The notes under the pieces: generated by a model | Seen by the model: only the letters and a program-made list of their open reading frames with translations | Databases searched by the model: none | What the model was told of the DNA's origin: nothing | Part shown: positions 8,727 through 19,600 of the stretch, piece by piece | Numbering within the stretch: the stretch's first letter is position 1 | How the letters are laid out: every line of letters begins with the position of its first letter | From: Terrimonas_A sp051954695 | Lineage (GTDB): Bacteria > Bacteroidota > Bacteroidia > Chitinophagales > Chitinophagaceae | DNA: 64,000 bases | Assembly: GCA_051954695.1 (NCBI GenBank) | Contig: JBQCHL010000005.1 | Location: 124,001-188,000 of the forward strand | Direction of reading: 5' to 3' | Translations under genes and position numbers: made by a program

Positions 8727-8787
8727 TTAAGGGTTTAATAGTTTAAAGGTTTAAGGATTACCCGGCTTTAAACTATTAAACCCTTAA
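8727..8787. repeat. Intergenic palindrome, GGTTTAATAGTTTAAAGG family, copy 1
   Basis: Arms of 22 bases, 8727-8748 and 8766-8787, are perfectly complementary around a 17-base loop. The left arm contains GGGTTTAATAGTTTAAAG. It shares 20 consecutive bases with the element at 40213-40283. It lies between maeB and mlaE, which are co-directional, and could act as the maeB terminator although the 3' T-run is weak. Confidence 0.85.
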
Positions 8788-8835
8788 ATATTAAACCTTT
8801 TACCCTTATTTCGTATTTTACAACCAAACTCTTTC

Positions 8836-9573
8836 ATGAAAATCATCAAAGACATAGGCCGTTACCTGCTGATGTTGAAAAGTATGTTTTCGCGACCTGA
8901 AAACGGCAAGATGTACTGGAAAGAGTTTATGCGCCAGTGCTCTGATATCGGTATCGGATCATTGGGTATAGTTTGTATCATTTCTATTTTCATCGGTGCG
9001 GTGTCTACTCTCCAAACTGCTTACCAGTTGGTGAGCCCGCTGATCCCTCCATCTACTATTGCACAGATCGTAAGAGATACAGTGATCCTGGAATTTGCCC
9101 CTACCCTCACCTGTATTGTACTGGCTGGTGTGGTAGGCAGTAAGATCGCGAGTGAGTTGGGTAATATGCGCGTAAGCGAGCAAATTGATGCCCTTGAGAT
9201 CATGGGCATCAATACTAAGTCATATCTCATAATGCCCAAGATACTGGCAGGATTGGTGACCATCCCATTGCTGGTGATGCTTGCAATGGTATTAGGCATC
9301 TGGGGTGGTCGTGTGGCCGGCAGTATGACCGGGATTCTTACACCCGACCAGTTTGATACAGGATTAAGACAAAGTTTTGTACAATACAATGTCTTTTTCG
9401 CCCTGGCCAAATCATACACTTTCGCTTTTATCATTGCCAGCATACCTGCATTTTATGGCTACTATGTGCAGGGAGGAGCACTGGAGATCGGTAAAGCCAG
9501 CACCAAAGCTGTAGTGGTGAGTTGTATTCTCTTATTATTTGCAGACTATGTGCTGTCTGCACTATTGCTGTAA
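8836..9573 (+). CDS. mlaE: MlaE-family ABC lipid transporter permease
   Basis: 245 residues, five to six hydrophobic segments. Seen: the conserved start of the MlaE core (GSLGIVCIISIFIGAVSTLQTAYQL), the family signature LAGVVGSKIASELGNMRVSEQIDALEIMGIN and PKILAGLVTIPLLVMLAMVLGIWGG. In the Mla and related MCE systems this protein is the inner-membrane permease for phospholipid movement to or from the outer membrane. The ATPase subunit gene lies 941 bases downstream, separated by a transglutaminase-like gene in the same operon. No MCE (MlaD) gene is in the window. Confidence 0.92.
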   Translation: MKIIKDIGRYLLMLKSMFSRPENGKMYWKEFMRQCSDIGIGSLGIVCIISIFIGAVSTLQTAYQLVSPLIPPSTIAQIVRDTVILEFAPTLTCIVLAGVVGSKIASELGNMRVSEQIDALEIMGINTKSYLIMPKILAGLVTIPLLVMLAMVLGIWGGRVAGSMTGILTPDQFDTGLRQSFVQYNVFFALAKSYTFAFIIASIPAFYGYYVQGGALEIGKASTKAVVVSCILLLFADYVLSALLL

Positions 9574-9574
9574 T

Positions 9575-10522
9575 ATGAACCGTAGAAAAAGTTTGTGGGC
9601 CACAGGAATACTTTGCCTGTTGCTATATGCGCTTTCCATTTATTTTTTCATTACCCGTGAAAAAACAGGGAACTATATTAAGCAGGTAACCTATGAAGAC
9701 CTTTATGCACCTGCATCCAATACGTCGGAGAAATTAAAGAAATGGCAGTCTGTTACAGACCAGTATTCACCCGCCGAGATCAGCAAAGGGAAAGAATTGA
9801 CCCGCCTGAATGCAGGCATCAGTGAAAATGACCCGACCTTCACCAAAATGCTGAAAATAGGAAGCTGGCTGCAAAGAAGTTATCGCCACTGCCAGCAGGA
9901 CAAACCCACTAGAGAATTTTCAGCCCTTCCTTTAACAGAACAGTATGCAGCCGCATTAAGAGCTGAATCTCCTATATGGTGTCATAATTACGGAATGCAT
10001 TTTCTATTTTTCTGCTCCATTAATGGTATTACCAGCCGGGTGATCGAGAAAAAAGGTGGGAATGATTATCATACCATGAACGAGTTCTATATTCCGGAAC
10101 TGAAGCAATGGGTATTTGCAGATCTAATGCTGAATGCACTTTATTGCCAGGACGAAAAAGGTAAAATCCTGAATATTATCGATCTTCTTTATAAGAATGA
10201 ACATAAGGACAGCAGCCAGATTACTGTCTTTTCCCAGCAACCGGTTGATAGTTTTTCGATAATCCCCCATAAAAGCAGCCAGCAATGGCAACGGTACCTG
10301 AGAAAAGATGCCTGGTTGAATTTTTATTATCAAACTGACACGCTCCAGGTATATACCCCTGTAAAAAAAGCGATACGGTATGCTTTTCCCGTGGCCTGGC
10401 ATGAAACATTTAGCTTAACTCCCATATCCAATACGCAATTCTATCTCCGAATCTTATCTTTATACCTTGGAATAGTGCTGACGATCATTTTTATCCTCCT
10501 ATATCTGAAACGCAATGATTGA
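9575..10522 (+). CDS. Membrane-anchored transglutaminase-like protein between mlaE and mlaF
   Basis: 315 residues from ATG 9575, one base after the mlaE stop codon; the longer frame from 9539 overlaps mlaE and was rejected. An N-terminal membrane helix (SLWATGILCLLLYALSIYFF) and a C-terminal one (LSLYLGIVLTIIFILLYL) bracket a soluble domain. That domain holds a candidate transglutaminase-like triad in the usual order: Cys136 in IWCHNYGMHF, His166 in YHTMNEFYIPE and Asp183 in WVFADLM, with NGITSRVIE between, as in that fold. Its stop codon overlaps the mlaF start by eight bases, so it is cotranslated with the transporter. The role is unknown; amide cleavage or cross-linking near the membrane is an inference. 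Confidence 0.78.
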   Translation: MNRRKSLWATGILCLLLYALSIYFFITREKTGNYIKQVTYEDLYAPASNTSEKLKKWQSVTDQYSPAEISKGKELTRLNAGISENDPTFTKMLKIGSWLQRSYRHCQQDKPTREFSALPLTEQYAAALRAESPIWCHNYGMHFLFFCSINGITSRVIEKKGGNDYHTMNEFYIPELKQWVFADLMLNALYCQDEKGKILNIIDLLYKNEHKDSSQITVFSQQPVDSFSIIPHKSSQQWQRYLRKDAWLNFYYQTDTLQVYTPVKKAIRYAFPVAWHETFSLTPISNTQFYLRILSLYLGIVLTIIFILLYLKRND

Positions 10523-11324
10523 AGTAAAAAATATCAGGAAGAGCTTCGCCGATAAGACCGTGATCCAGGATGTAAGCGCTGTGATGAAAGCAGGTCAGTG
10601 CAACCTGATCATTGGTTCAAGCGGAAGTGGAAAAACGGTGTTGATGAAATGCATGGTAGGGCTGTTTGAACCGGACAGCGGCGAGATCATTTATGACAAG
10701 AGGGATTTCATCACCATGAGCCCGGAAGAAAGAAAGGATATCCGTAAGGAGATCGGCATGCTATTCCAGGGCTCGGCACTTTTCGACAGCCAAACGGTGG
10801 AGCAGAACGTGATGTTTCCCCTGGATATGTTTACCAAGGATTCCAGTGCCCAGAAATTAAAACGGGTGAATGAAGTGCTGGAGCGGGTAAAGATCGTGGA
10901 TGCCAACAAAAAATTCCCTTCTGAGCTTAGCGGCGGTATGAAAAAAAGGGTTGCCCTTGCCCGGGCAATTGTCTTGAACCCTAAATACCTGTTTTGCGAT
11001 GAGCCCAACTCCGGCCTCGACCCCCAGACCTCACTTGTTATCGATAAATTAATACAGGAGATCACGGTGGAATACAATATCACTACGGTGATCAATACGC
11101 ATGACATGAACAGTGTGATGGAGATCGGCAATTATATCCTGTATATGTACCAGGGCAACAAGGAATGGGAAGGCAGCAACAAAGAGATCATCTTCAGCAA
11201 AAATAAACGCCTTAACGAGTTTATTTTTGCCTCCGACTTCCTTCGCGACGCCAAGGAAATGCGGATGTTGGAAGAATCCGGAAAAATGCCGGAAAACAGG
11301 AATATGGACGATATGATAAAATAG
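10515..11324 (+). CDS. mlaF: MlaF-family ABC transporter ATP-binding protein
   Basis: 269 residues. Walker A GSSGSGKTVLMKCMVGL, Q-loop MLFQGSALFDSQTVEQNV, signature LSGGMKKRVALARAI, Walker B YLFCDEPNSGLDP and switch-His INTHDM are intact. LSGGM and the FQGSALFDS segment are typical of the MlaF/Ttg2A subfamily that energises MlaE. It overlaps the transglutaminase-like gene by eight bases. A C-terminal acidic/basic tail (SGKMPENRNMDDMIK) follows the ATPase fold. Confidence 0.93.
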   Translation: MIEVKNIRKSFADKTVIQDVSAVMKAGQCNLIIGSSGSGKTVLMKCMVGLFEPDSGEIIYDKRDFITMSPEERKDIRKEIGMLFQGSALFDSQTVEQNVMFPLDMFTKDSSAQKLKRVNEVLERVKIVDANKKFPSELSGGMKKRVALARAIVLNPKYLFCDEPNSGLDPQTSLVIDKLIQEITVEYNITTVINTHDMNSVMEIGNYILYMYQGNKEWEGSNKEIIFSKNKRLNEFIFASDFLRDAKEMRMLEESGKMPENRNMDDMIK

Positions 11325-11375
11325 TGAGGTCTCCTCCCAATGTTAAGGAGCTCCCGGTTCCATATATTCTTTAAA

Positions 11376-11460
11376 CAAGAACCTGCCCTGAACCAGGGCC
11401 GGCATGACAGCAGGAAGCGGACTATCGACTGCCGACTAAAGACTCCCGACTCGGGCCCCA
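11376..11460. repeat. Low-complexity intergenic stretch of GACT-type words
   Basis: The gap between mlaF and sucD contains closely spaced near-copies of a GACTxxCGACT word (ACTATCGACTGCCGACTAAAGACTCCCGACT) and a GGGCC-rich edge. It resembles the word-built palindromes elsewhere in the window but has no convincing long complementary arm. Confidence 0.3.
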
Positions 11461-11482
11461 ACCTACTCTGACAGATTTCCCT

Positions 11483-11490
11483 TACTTTTG
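11483..11490 (+). promoter_or_regulatory. Promoter -7 element of sucD
   Basis: TACTTTTG matches TAnnTTTG exactly, 40 bases before the sucD ATG. No clear TTTG is found about 19 bases upstream, so only the -7 half is supported. Confidence 0.45.
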
Positions 11491-11530
11491 CCAAACTTTT
11501 TACACTTTTACCCCGAAAAACTAAATTTTC

Positions 11531-12406
11531 ATGAGTGTTCTTGTCAATAAAAATTCCAAGATCCTGGTGCAGGGCTTTACCGGAACAGAAGGTACTTTCC
11601 ATGCCACACAAATGATCGAATATGGTACGCAGGTAGTGGGCGGCGTAACTCCCGGAAAGGGCGGCACAACCCATCTCGACAGACCCGTATTTAACACAGT
11701 AGCGGATTGCGTACAAAAGACCGGAGCTAATGTCAGCATCATTTTCGTGCCGCCGGCATTTGCAGGTGACGCTATCATGGAAGCGGCCGAGGCAGGTGTT
11801 GAACTGGTGGTTTGTATTACGGAAGGAATTCCGGTGCAGGACATGGTAAAAGTGAAAAATTATCTTCTCGGAAAAAATACAAGACTGATCGGGCCAAACT
11901 GTCCCGGCGTAATCACAGCCGGTGAATGCAAAGTAGGTATTATGCCAGGATTCGTATTTATCCCGGGCCGTGTCGGTATTGTTTCCAAATCAGGTACCCT
12001 CACTTATGAGGCAGCCGACCAGGTAGCCAAAGCAGGTTTGGGTATTTCTACAGCTATTGGTATCGGTGGGGATCCCATTATCGGCACACCAACCAGGGAC
12101 GCTGTTGAATTGTTGATGAACGATCCTGAAACTGATGCTATCGTAATGATCGGTGAGATCGGTGGTGGCATGGAAGCAGAAGCTGCCCGCTGGATCAAGG
12201 CCAATGGCAACAAAAAACCCGTAGTTGGTTTTATTGCCGGCCAAACAGCTCCTCCCGGCCGCCGCATGGGCCATGCCGGTGCAATTGTTGGCGGTGCAGA
12301 TGATACTGCTGCTGCTAAAATGAAGATCATGTCTGAATGCGGAGTGCATGTGGTGAATAGCCCGGCTGATATCGGCAAAAAAATGGCAGAGGTTTTAAAG
12401 AAATAA
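11531..12406 (+). CDS. sucD: Succinate--CoA ligase subunit alpha
   Basis: 291 residues, normal length. It forms succinyl-CoA or succinate with ADP/GDP in the TCA cycle together with SucC. Seen: the CoA-binding N-terminus VQGFTGTEGTFHATQMIEYG, GGVTPGKGG, the nucleotide fold with IIFVPPAFAGDAIMEAAEAG, LIGPNCPGVITAGECKVGIMPG, and the phosphohistidine region RRMGHAGAIVGG (catalytic His in GHAG). The beta-subunit gene sucC is not in the window, so the two subunits are encoded apart. A strong terminator follows. Confidence 0.97.
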   Translation: MSVLVNKNSKILVQGFTGTEGTFHATQMIEYGTQVVGGVTPGKGGTTHLDRPVFNTVADCVQKTGANVSIIFVPPAFAGDAIMEAAEAGVELVVCITEGIPVQDMVKVKNYLLGKNTRLIGPNCPGVITAGECKVGIMPGFVFIPGRVGIVSKSGTLTYEAADQVAKAGLGISTAIGIGGDPIIGTPTRDAVELLMNDPETDAIVMIGEIGGGMEAEAARWIKANGNKKPVVGFIAGQTAPPGRRMGHAGAIVGGADDTAAAKMKIMSECGVHVVNSPADIGKKMAEVLKK

Positions 12407-12424
12407 CCTTCTGATAATTTTAAT

Positions 12425-12452
12425 AAAAAGCCCCGCAATTGCGGGGCTTTTT
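12425..12452. terminator. Bidirectional rho-independent terminator between sucD and the DUF4476 gene
   Basis: AAAAAGCCCCGC (12425-12436) and GCGGGGCTTTTT (12441-12452) form a perfect 12-bp stem around AATT. A-run and T-run flank it, so it can stop transcription of both convergent genes. Confidence 0.95.
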
Positions 12453-12478
12453 CATGTCAGAGACTCTATAAACCAAAC

Positions 12479-13222
12479 TTACCTGTAATTGCGGATATAC
12501 CTTGACAGTTCTGTTTTGCTGCTGTTGAAGCTGAACACATCAAACACCATATCATAATTCTTCTTGTCAACAGTGGAAGCATAAGCCTGTTTGGCCAGTT
12601 CCAGTTTATTGTTTTCAAAGCTGAACAGGAGCAGCAATTCTTTTACCTGTGCAGCACTAACTGTGTTCGCTCTTACGATCTGCAAAGCAGATTTGAGCTT
12701 ATTGCTTTCCAGCCACTCTTTATCGATCTGCCTAAGCACATTATCGAATTCACGATCATCCATACCGCGGGCATACGCTTCATGATTGTCATAATCACCC
12801 CATTGACCGTCCCTATCGTAATCATACCCATTGTCGTTATCATACCAACGGTCATCATTCTGCACATATCCTTTTTTGATCTTGTTTTCCATCATGCTCA
12901 CCCGTCCGTTTCTTTCAATGGTGATGAACAGGTGACGGTTGTTCTTCATAGAAACTGTAGCATCATATACCAGTTCGTATCTTCTTCCAAAAACATTGAA
13001 GATACCATTGTTCATTGCCCGGTATACCTTGACATAGTGACTACCATTTTCCAGGCCCTGTATCATCACTGAATTATCATTAGGACTAAAACGTTTACCA
13101 TCCAGTACAACACTGATATCTGCCTGGTCGGCTGATTTAATGGTCAGAATGGTGTTATTCTTTGCAGCAAATACTGCTATGCTCATGAATAAAGAAGCAA
13201 AGAGGGTAAAGATCGTTTTCAT
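12479..13222 (-). CDS. Secreted DUF4476-domain protein
   Basis: 247 residues. The signal peptide MKTIFTLFASLFMSIAVFAAK ends near residue 20. The middle region has beta strands and a run rich in Tyr, Asp and Asn (DDRWYDNDNGYDYDRDGQW), and the C-terminal ~90 residues (DDREFDNVLRQIDKEWLESN to ELSRYIRNYR) match DUF4476, an alpha-helical domain of unknown function found in secreted Bacteroidota proteins. It faces the alpha-2-macroglobulin gene across a 380-base divergent gap. Its function is unknown. Confidence 0.85.
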   Translation of the reverse strand: MKTIFTLFASLFMSIAVFAAKNNTILTIKSADQADISVVLDGKRFSPNDNSVMIQGLENGSHYVKVYRAMNNGIFNVFGRRYELVYDATVSMKNNRHLFITIERNGRVSMMENKIKKGYVQNDDRWYDNDNGYDYDRDGQWGDYDNHEAYARGMDDREFDNVLRQIDKEWLESNKLKSALQIVRANTVSAAQVKELLLLFSFENNKLELAKQAYASTVDKKNYDMVFDVFSFNSSKTELSRYIRNYR

Positions 13223-13602
13223 ATACTTTCATTTTAGAGTTGAATTCAATAGCGAATTCGTTTATCAATATTTCAAAGTATATGCCGCTGTGCCAAAAAC
13301 AGATCAAAGGAAAAGTTAAGCTGTATTAATAAGCGATACAACTCAGAATCAGCAAGGGTTTCAGAAGATTGTTATTTAATGTTAATAGAAGAAACAACCA
13401 TTTATCTTTCTTAAGATCGAATGCTTTGCCTGTTAAAGAAAATAAAGATTTTAAACAAGATTAAACCTTTAAAATTCCTGACCGTCTGAAGGCCTGCCAC
13501 ACCTTTTATTCCACTTTCCAGGCCCTTTATGAAATTTCTCCATTCCCGGCATCTAAACCTTGCCATGGATTTTTTACCTTGTACTTAAATTAAAACCTAA
13601 CC
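13223..13602. other. Divergent intergenic region between the DUF4476 and alpha-2-macroglobulin genes
   Basis: 380 bases, AT-rich, with no convincing ORF, tRNA or long palindrome. GAATTCAATAGCGAATTC near 13242 is a short inverted repeat that might be an operator, but nothing ties it to a regulator. No exact TAnnTTTG promoter was found on either strand. Promoters for both flanking genes probably lie here but are not resolved. Confidence 0.5.
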
Positions 13603-16600
13603 ATGAAGCAATTCAGCTTTGTTGCTCTTATTGCAGCCCTATTTAGTCTTATTACTATGAACGCTAACAGTCAACCTCCCATTAAAAACTATGATGCCGC
13701 CTGGAAAAAGGTTGAAGGATTTGTTAAAAAAGGCCTTCCGGCTTCCGCACTCACTGAAGTAAAGAACATCTACACGCAGGCCAAAAAAGAAAAGCAGGAT
13801 GCCCAGGTGATCAAGGCACTGATATATATGACCGGCCTGCAGACCGAGAACCGGGAAAACAATGAAGTGCTGGCTATCGCAGAAATAGAAAAAGAAGTAC
13901 CCGGCAGCAAAGGTGCTGTCAATGCCTTATTGAACAGTCTGCTGGCCAACCTGTACTGGAGCTATTTTCAGAACCATCGCTGGCAGTTTTATCAGCGTAC
14001 GCAAACTGCTGAATTCAAAAAAGATGATATCGCTACCTGGACGGCTGAAGATTTTCATCAAAAAACAAGCGAGCTGTATCTCCGTTCCATTGCTGATAAA
14101 AAGCTATTGCAGCAAACATCGCTGGAATCTTACAATGCCATTATCATAAAAGGGAATGTACGTCATCTCCGCCCTACCCTTTATGATCTGCTGGCCTTCC
14201 AGGCGCTGGAATATTTTGAGAGCGACGAACGTGACCTTAACAGGCCTGCCTATACGTTTGAAATAGACCAGGCTGCGGCTTTTGATCCTGCGGCAGATTT
14301 CATTCACCGGAAGTTTGAAACAAAAGATTCGCTTTCGCTCCAGTATAAAGCTTTGCTTATCTATCAGCAACTCATCGCATTTCACCTGGATGATAAAAAA
14401 CCCGATGCACTGATCGATGCAGACCTGAGGCGATACGAATTTGTAAGGCAGAAATCTGTTCATCCCAATAAGGAGGAATATTATTTCAATGGCATCAATC
14501 ATATTGCCCACCAGTATGAAAGCACACCTGCTGCCGCTCAGGCATGGTATCTTGTTGCTCAATACCATGCCAGCCAGGGATACCAGTATGCCCCTTATGG
14601 CGATACCACATATCGCTTCAGCAAGCTCAGGGCAAAAGAGATCTGCGAAAAAGTAGTGGCCCAGAAAGATTCATCAGAAGGAAAGATCAATGCCTATAAT
14701 CTTTTGCAGCAATTAAAAAATCCTTCTTTACAATTTACTATTGAGCAGGTGAACCTGCCTGATCAGCCTTTCCGTGCATTGATCGACTACCGTAATCTCA
14801 CCACCCTTCACCTACGATTGATCAAATCAGATGATAAGCTCAGGAAAGCATTGGAAAATCAATATGATGAAAGCTATTGGAAAACGGTTATTGCAGCAAA
14901 GCCACTCCGCAACTGGGAGCAACCCCTGCCCGACACCAAAGACCTGCAACAACATAAAGCGGAAATCAAAATAGATGGGTTGCCGAGCGGTGAATACTTT
15001 CTTATTGCAGCTTCTGATGAAGCATTTGAAAAAACAGGAACACTGATCGGAGCAAGAAGGTTCTATGTGTCATCCATTAGCTATATTAATAACCAGCTTG
15101 ATTATTTTGTATTGCACAGGGATAATGGTCAGCCACTTTCCAACTCAACCATCCAGGTATGGGAACAGGTATACGATTATGCAAGCTCCCGCAACATCAA
15201 AACAAAAGGAGCGGTTTATACTACTGACAAGAACGGTTATTTCCATCTCGTCAGGAAAGGTAAACAGGATAACAACAATATGGGGCGCTATGCTTACTCA
15301 CTCGAAATAACCAGTGGGAATGAAAAGCTGCATATCGACGAGTTGCGGAACGATTATTATTACAGAGATAATCCTCTTCCCCGTAATGAAAACAATATTT
15401 TTCTTTTCAAAGACCGTAGCATTTATCGTCCAGGGCAAACAGTTTATTTCAAAGGGATCGTTTTGTCAAGGAACCAGTTTTTAAGAAAAGCAGACATATT
15501 ACAGGGGTATGCAACAATTGTTTATCTCCGTAATGCCAACGGCGAGACCATTGATTCATTAAAACTAACGACCAATGATTACGGTTCATTTACCGGCAGA
15601 TTCCAATTGCCCGCAACCGGTTTAAATGGGACCTATACTATTTTTACCAAAAAGGACCAGGGCAATTCCTATTTCCGGGTGGAAGATTACAAACGCCCCA
15701 GGTTCTATGTAGAATATGAACCGCTGAAAGGCACTTACCGCGTAAATGACTCCATTGAAGTAACAGGCCTTGCAAAAGCCTATGCCGGCAATAATATTGA
15801 CGGGGCAAAAGTCAAATACAGGGTGGTAAGGCAGGCCCGCTTTCTTTATCCCTGGCTATTTGCCCGCTGGTGGCAACCGCCATCTGAGCCGCTTGAGATA
15901 GTGCATGGGGAAACAGTTACAGATGCGGATGGAAAATTCCGTGTGAAATTTGCAGCCATACCTGATTTGAAAATTGATCCGAAGCTGGAACCCGCTTTTG
16001 ATTACGTAGTGTATGCAGACATTACGGATATCAATGGCGAAACAAGAAGCGGAGAAAAAAATGTTTCGGTCAGCTATAAGGCATTATTGCTAAAAACTGA
16101 TATCCCTTCCCGCATAGCAGCAGACAGCCTGAATAAACTTTCTATCCGCACTGAAAACAATAACGGCGAATTTGAACCGGCTACTGTAACAGTGAAGATA
16201 ACCAAGCTGAAAGAAGAGAAAAGGCTGATCAGGGCTCGCCTCTGGGAAAGGCCTGACCAGTTTGTAATGAATAAGGAGGAATACATCCAATACTTCCCCC
16301 ATGATGAATACAATGATGAAACCAATCCTGCCAGTTGGGACAAAGAAAATATTTTATGGCAGAAAACGGATTCAGTAAAAGAAGGCATGTCATTCCCCGT
16401 AAGCGGAATCAAGCCTAACCTTGGATACTACTCCGTTGAAATATTTACTAAAGACAAGAATGGCGCAGAAGTAAAAGATCTTAAATATATAGAACTGTTT
16501 GATGAAAAAAGCAAGCAGTTGGGTCAGCCTCAGTACGTATGGACACAAGGCCCCAGGCCTATTCAACCCGGGGAAAATACAACTCTCAGGCTAGGTACTT

Positions 16601-19600
16601 CAGCCAATGACGTTTTCATTGTGCAACAGTTGGATAAAACCCTGCCCGGCAAAGACAGTGCTGATATCAACTATTCTTTCCTTAAACTGAATAACGAGAA
16701 AAAGGATATCACACTCTCTGCAACAGAAGCTGAGCGTGGCGGATATGGAGTAAGCTGGGCATTTGTAAAGCATAACCGGTCTTACTTTAATTATGTAGTT
16801 GTCCCTGTTCCCTGGAGCAATAAGGAATTGCAGATAGAATATGCCACTTACCGCGATAAAACGCTTCCGGGCAGTGACGAAAAATGGAAACTTAAGATCA
16901 GTGGGTATAAGAACGAAAAAGTAGCGGCGGAAATTCTGGCCAGTATGTATGATGCCTCACTTGATCAGTTCAGTGAGCATACTTGGGACAAGCCTTATAT
17001 ATGGACTTCATATAATCAGCGGAGGCTTTGGGAAAATCGTCAAAACTTTATAAGGATTGAATCTTTTCAACGGCCTGTTTCTTATACAACGAAAGATCTT
17101 ATAAAAGATTATGACCGTTTATTCTTTGCGCAATCTGATATAGTCACTGTAGGATATGGAGTAAGAAGGAAAATGCGTGCTCTCGCTGCCACCCCTTCGA
17201 TAGCACTTGAAGGTAAGGCTGCTGGGATCATGGTAGATTCTGCCGTTCAGGCAGATGATGGTGTAATGAAATACTCAGTAGCCGCTTCATCCAGGGACGA
17301 GGAGGAAAACGGTGAAACAGGTAAAGATGCTGCAAACCCTGCTACCCAAATCCGCACCAACTTCAACGAAACAGCTTTCTTCTTTCCCGATCTCAGAACA
17401 GACAGCAACGGCGATATCGAATTTTCTTTCACCATGCCTGAAGCCCTTACCAAATGGAAATTCCAGGCATTGGCCCATACCAAAGACCTTGCTTTTGGTT
17501 ACAGCCAGAAAGAGATCGTTACGCAAAAACAACTGATGGTGCAGCCTAACCCGCCACGTTTTCTGCGGGAAGGTGATCAACTGGTGTTCAATGCCAAGAT
17601 CGTGAACCTTTCGGAAAAACAATTGTCCGGAAATGCAGAGCTGCAATTGTTCAACGCCGCTACCAATGAGCCGGTGAACACTATCTTTAACAATAAAGAA
17701 AGCAGTAAAAGCTTCCAGGTAGCTGCAGGTCAGAGCACAATTGTTCTCTTTCCACTCTCTATCCCTTCTTCATTTACCGAGCCGCTGACATGGCGGGTGG
17801 TAGCCAAAGCTGATAATTTCAGTGACGGTGAAGAAAACAATTTGCCTGTATTAAGCAATCGCATGCTGGTGACAGAAACAATGAGCCTGCCCATGCGCGG
17901 AAATGGTACAAAGAATTTTTCTTTCGACAAACTGAGACAATCCGCCAGCAGCACATCATTAAAGCAGCATTCCCTTACAGTGGAATACACTTCCAATCCG
18001 GCCTGGTATGCAGTGCAGGCATTACCTTACCTGATGGAATATCCTTATGATTGTGCAGAGCAGACCTGGAATCGTTATTATGCCAATTCCCTGGCTTCTT
18101 TTATTGCTAATTCAGCACCGCGCATACGCCAGGTGTTTGAGCAATGGAAAAACACAGACACTGCAGCTCTGCTCAGCAATCTTCAGAAAAACCCTGAATT
18201 AAAATCCATTTTGCTGGAGGAAACACCCTGGGTACTGGCGGCAAAAACAGAAGCACAGCAAAAACAGAATATCGCATTGCTTTTTGATATGCTTCGCATG
18301 AGTGGCGAGCTCAACAGTTCCTATGAAAAAATGAAGCAATTGCAAAGCAGCAATGGCGGTTTTGTTTGGTTCAAAGGTGGCCCTGATGATCGTTATATGA
18401 CCCAGTATATTGTTACAGGTATTGGTCACCTGATAAAGTTGAAAGGGATCGCTGCCGGACAAGAGGCAAAACTGAAACAGGTGTTGAATACAGCCATCCC
18501 TTATCTCGACAGGAAGATCAAAGAGGATTATGATAACCTGGTGAAGTACAAAACCGATCTCGCTAAATACGTTCCCGACTACAGCGTGATCCAGTATTTT
18601 TATATGCGCAGCTTCTTCCCGGATTATAAAATCCCCGCAGGATCGCAAAAAGCATATACTTATTTCAAAAGCCGGCTGCCCCAAAACTGGACCGGCCGGA
18701 ATAAATACATGCAGGGGATGACCGCACTGACACTGCACCGTATGGGAGATATAAAAACACCTGCCGCCATACTTAAATCGCTGAAAGAAACATCCATCAA
18801 CAATGAGGAATTGGGTATGTACTGGAAAGATGCCAACCGCGGCTGGTGGTGGTATGAAGCACCCATTGAGCGGCAATCATTGCTGATCGAAGCATTCAGC
18901 GAAATAAGCAAGGATACAAAAACAGTGGATGATCTCCGCACCTGGTTATTGAAAAACAAACAGACCAATAGCTGGGAATCAACCAAGGCTACAGCAGAAG
19001 CTTGTTATGCTTTACTGCTGCAAGGAAGCAACTGGTTGACCCAGGAACCCCAGGTAAGCATTCAACTGGGCAGTGCGATCGTACGATCTACCGATACTCA
19101 GCAGGAAGCTGGAACCGGCTATTTCAGCAAAACATTCCAGCCGGCAGACATTAAACCGGAAATGGGTAATATAGCTGTCACAGTTTCATCTGCCGGCAAT
19201 AATACCAGCGCCACCTGGGGAGGCGTATACTGGCAATATTTTGAAGACCTGGATAAGATCACCGGTGCTGCTACCCCACTGCAATTGCAAAAGAAACTGT
19301 TTGTAGAAACGAATTCAGACAGAGGGCCTGTATTAACGCCGGTAAAAGATGGCGACAAGCTGAAAACCGGTGATAAGATCCGCGTCCGTATTGAACTCCG
19401 GGCCGATAGGGATATGGAGTATATGCACCTGAAAGATATGCGCGCCTCTGCCCTGGAACCTGTGAACGTGTTGAGCAGTTATAAATGGCAGGACGGCCTG
19501 GGCTATTATGAAAGCACCCGGGATGCTGCCACACATTTCTTCTTTGATAAACTGCGTAAAGGCACTTATGTGTTTGAATATTCATTGTTCGTTACCCATT

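Noticed and set aside
11325..11530. Possible tRNA or small RNA between mlaF and sucD
   Set aside because: No cloverleaf or covarying stem; only word-like direct repeats and a promoter -7 element.
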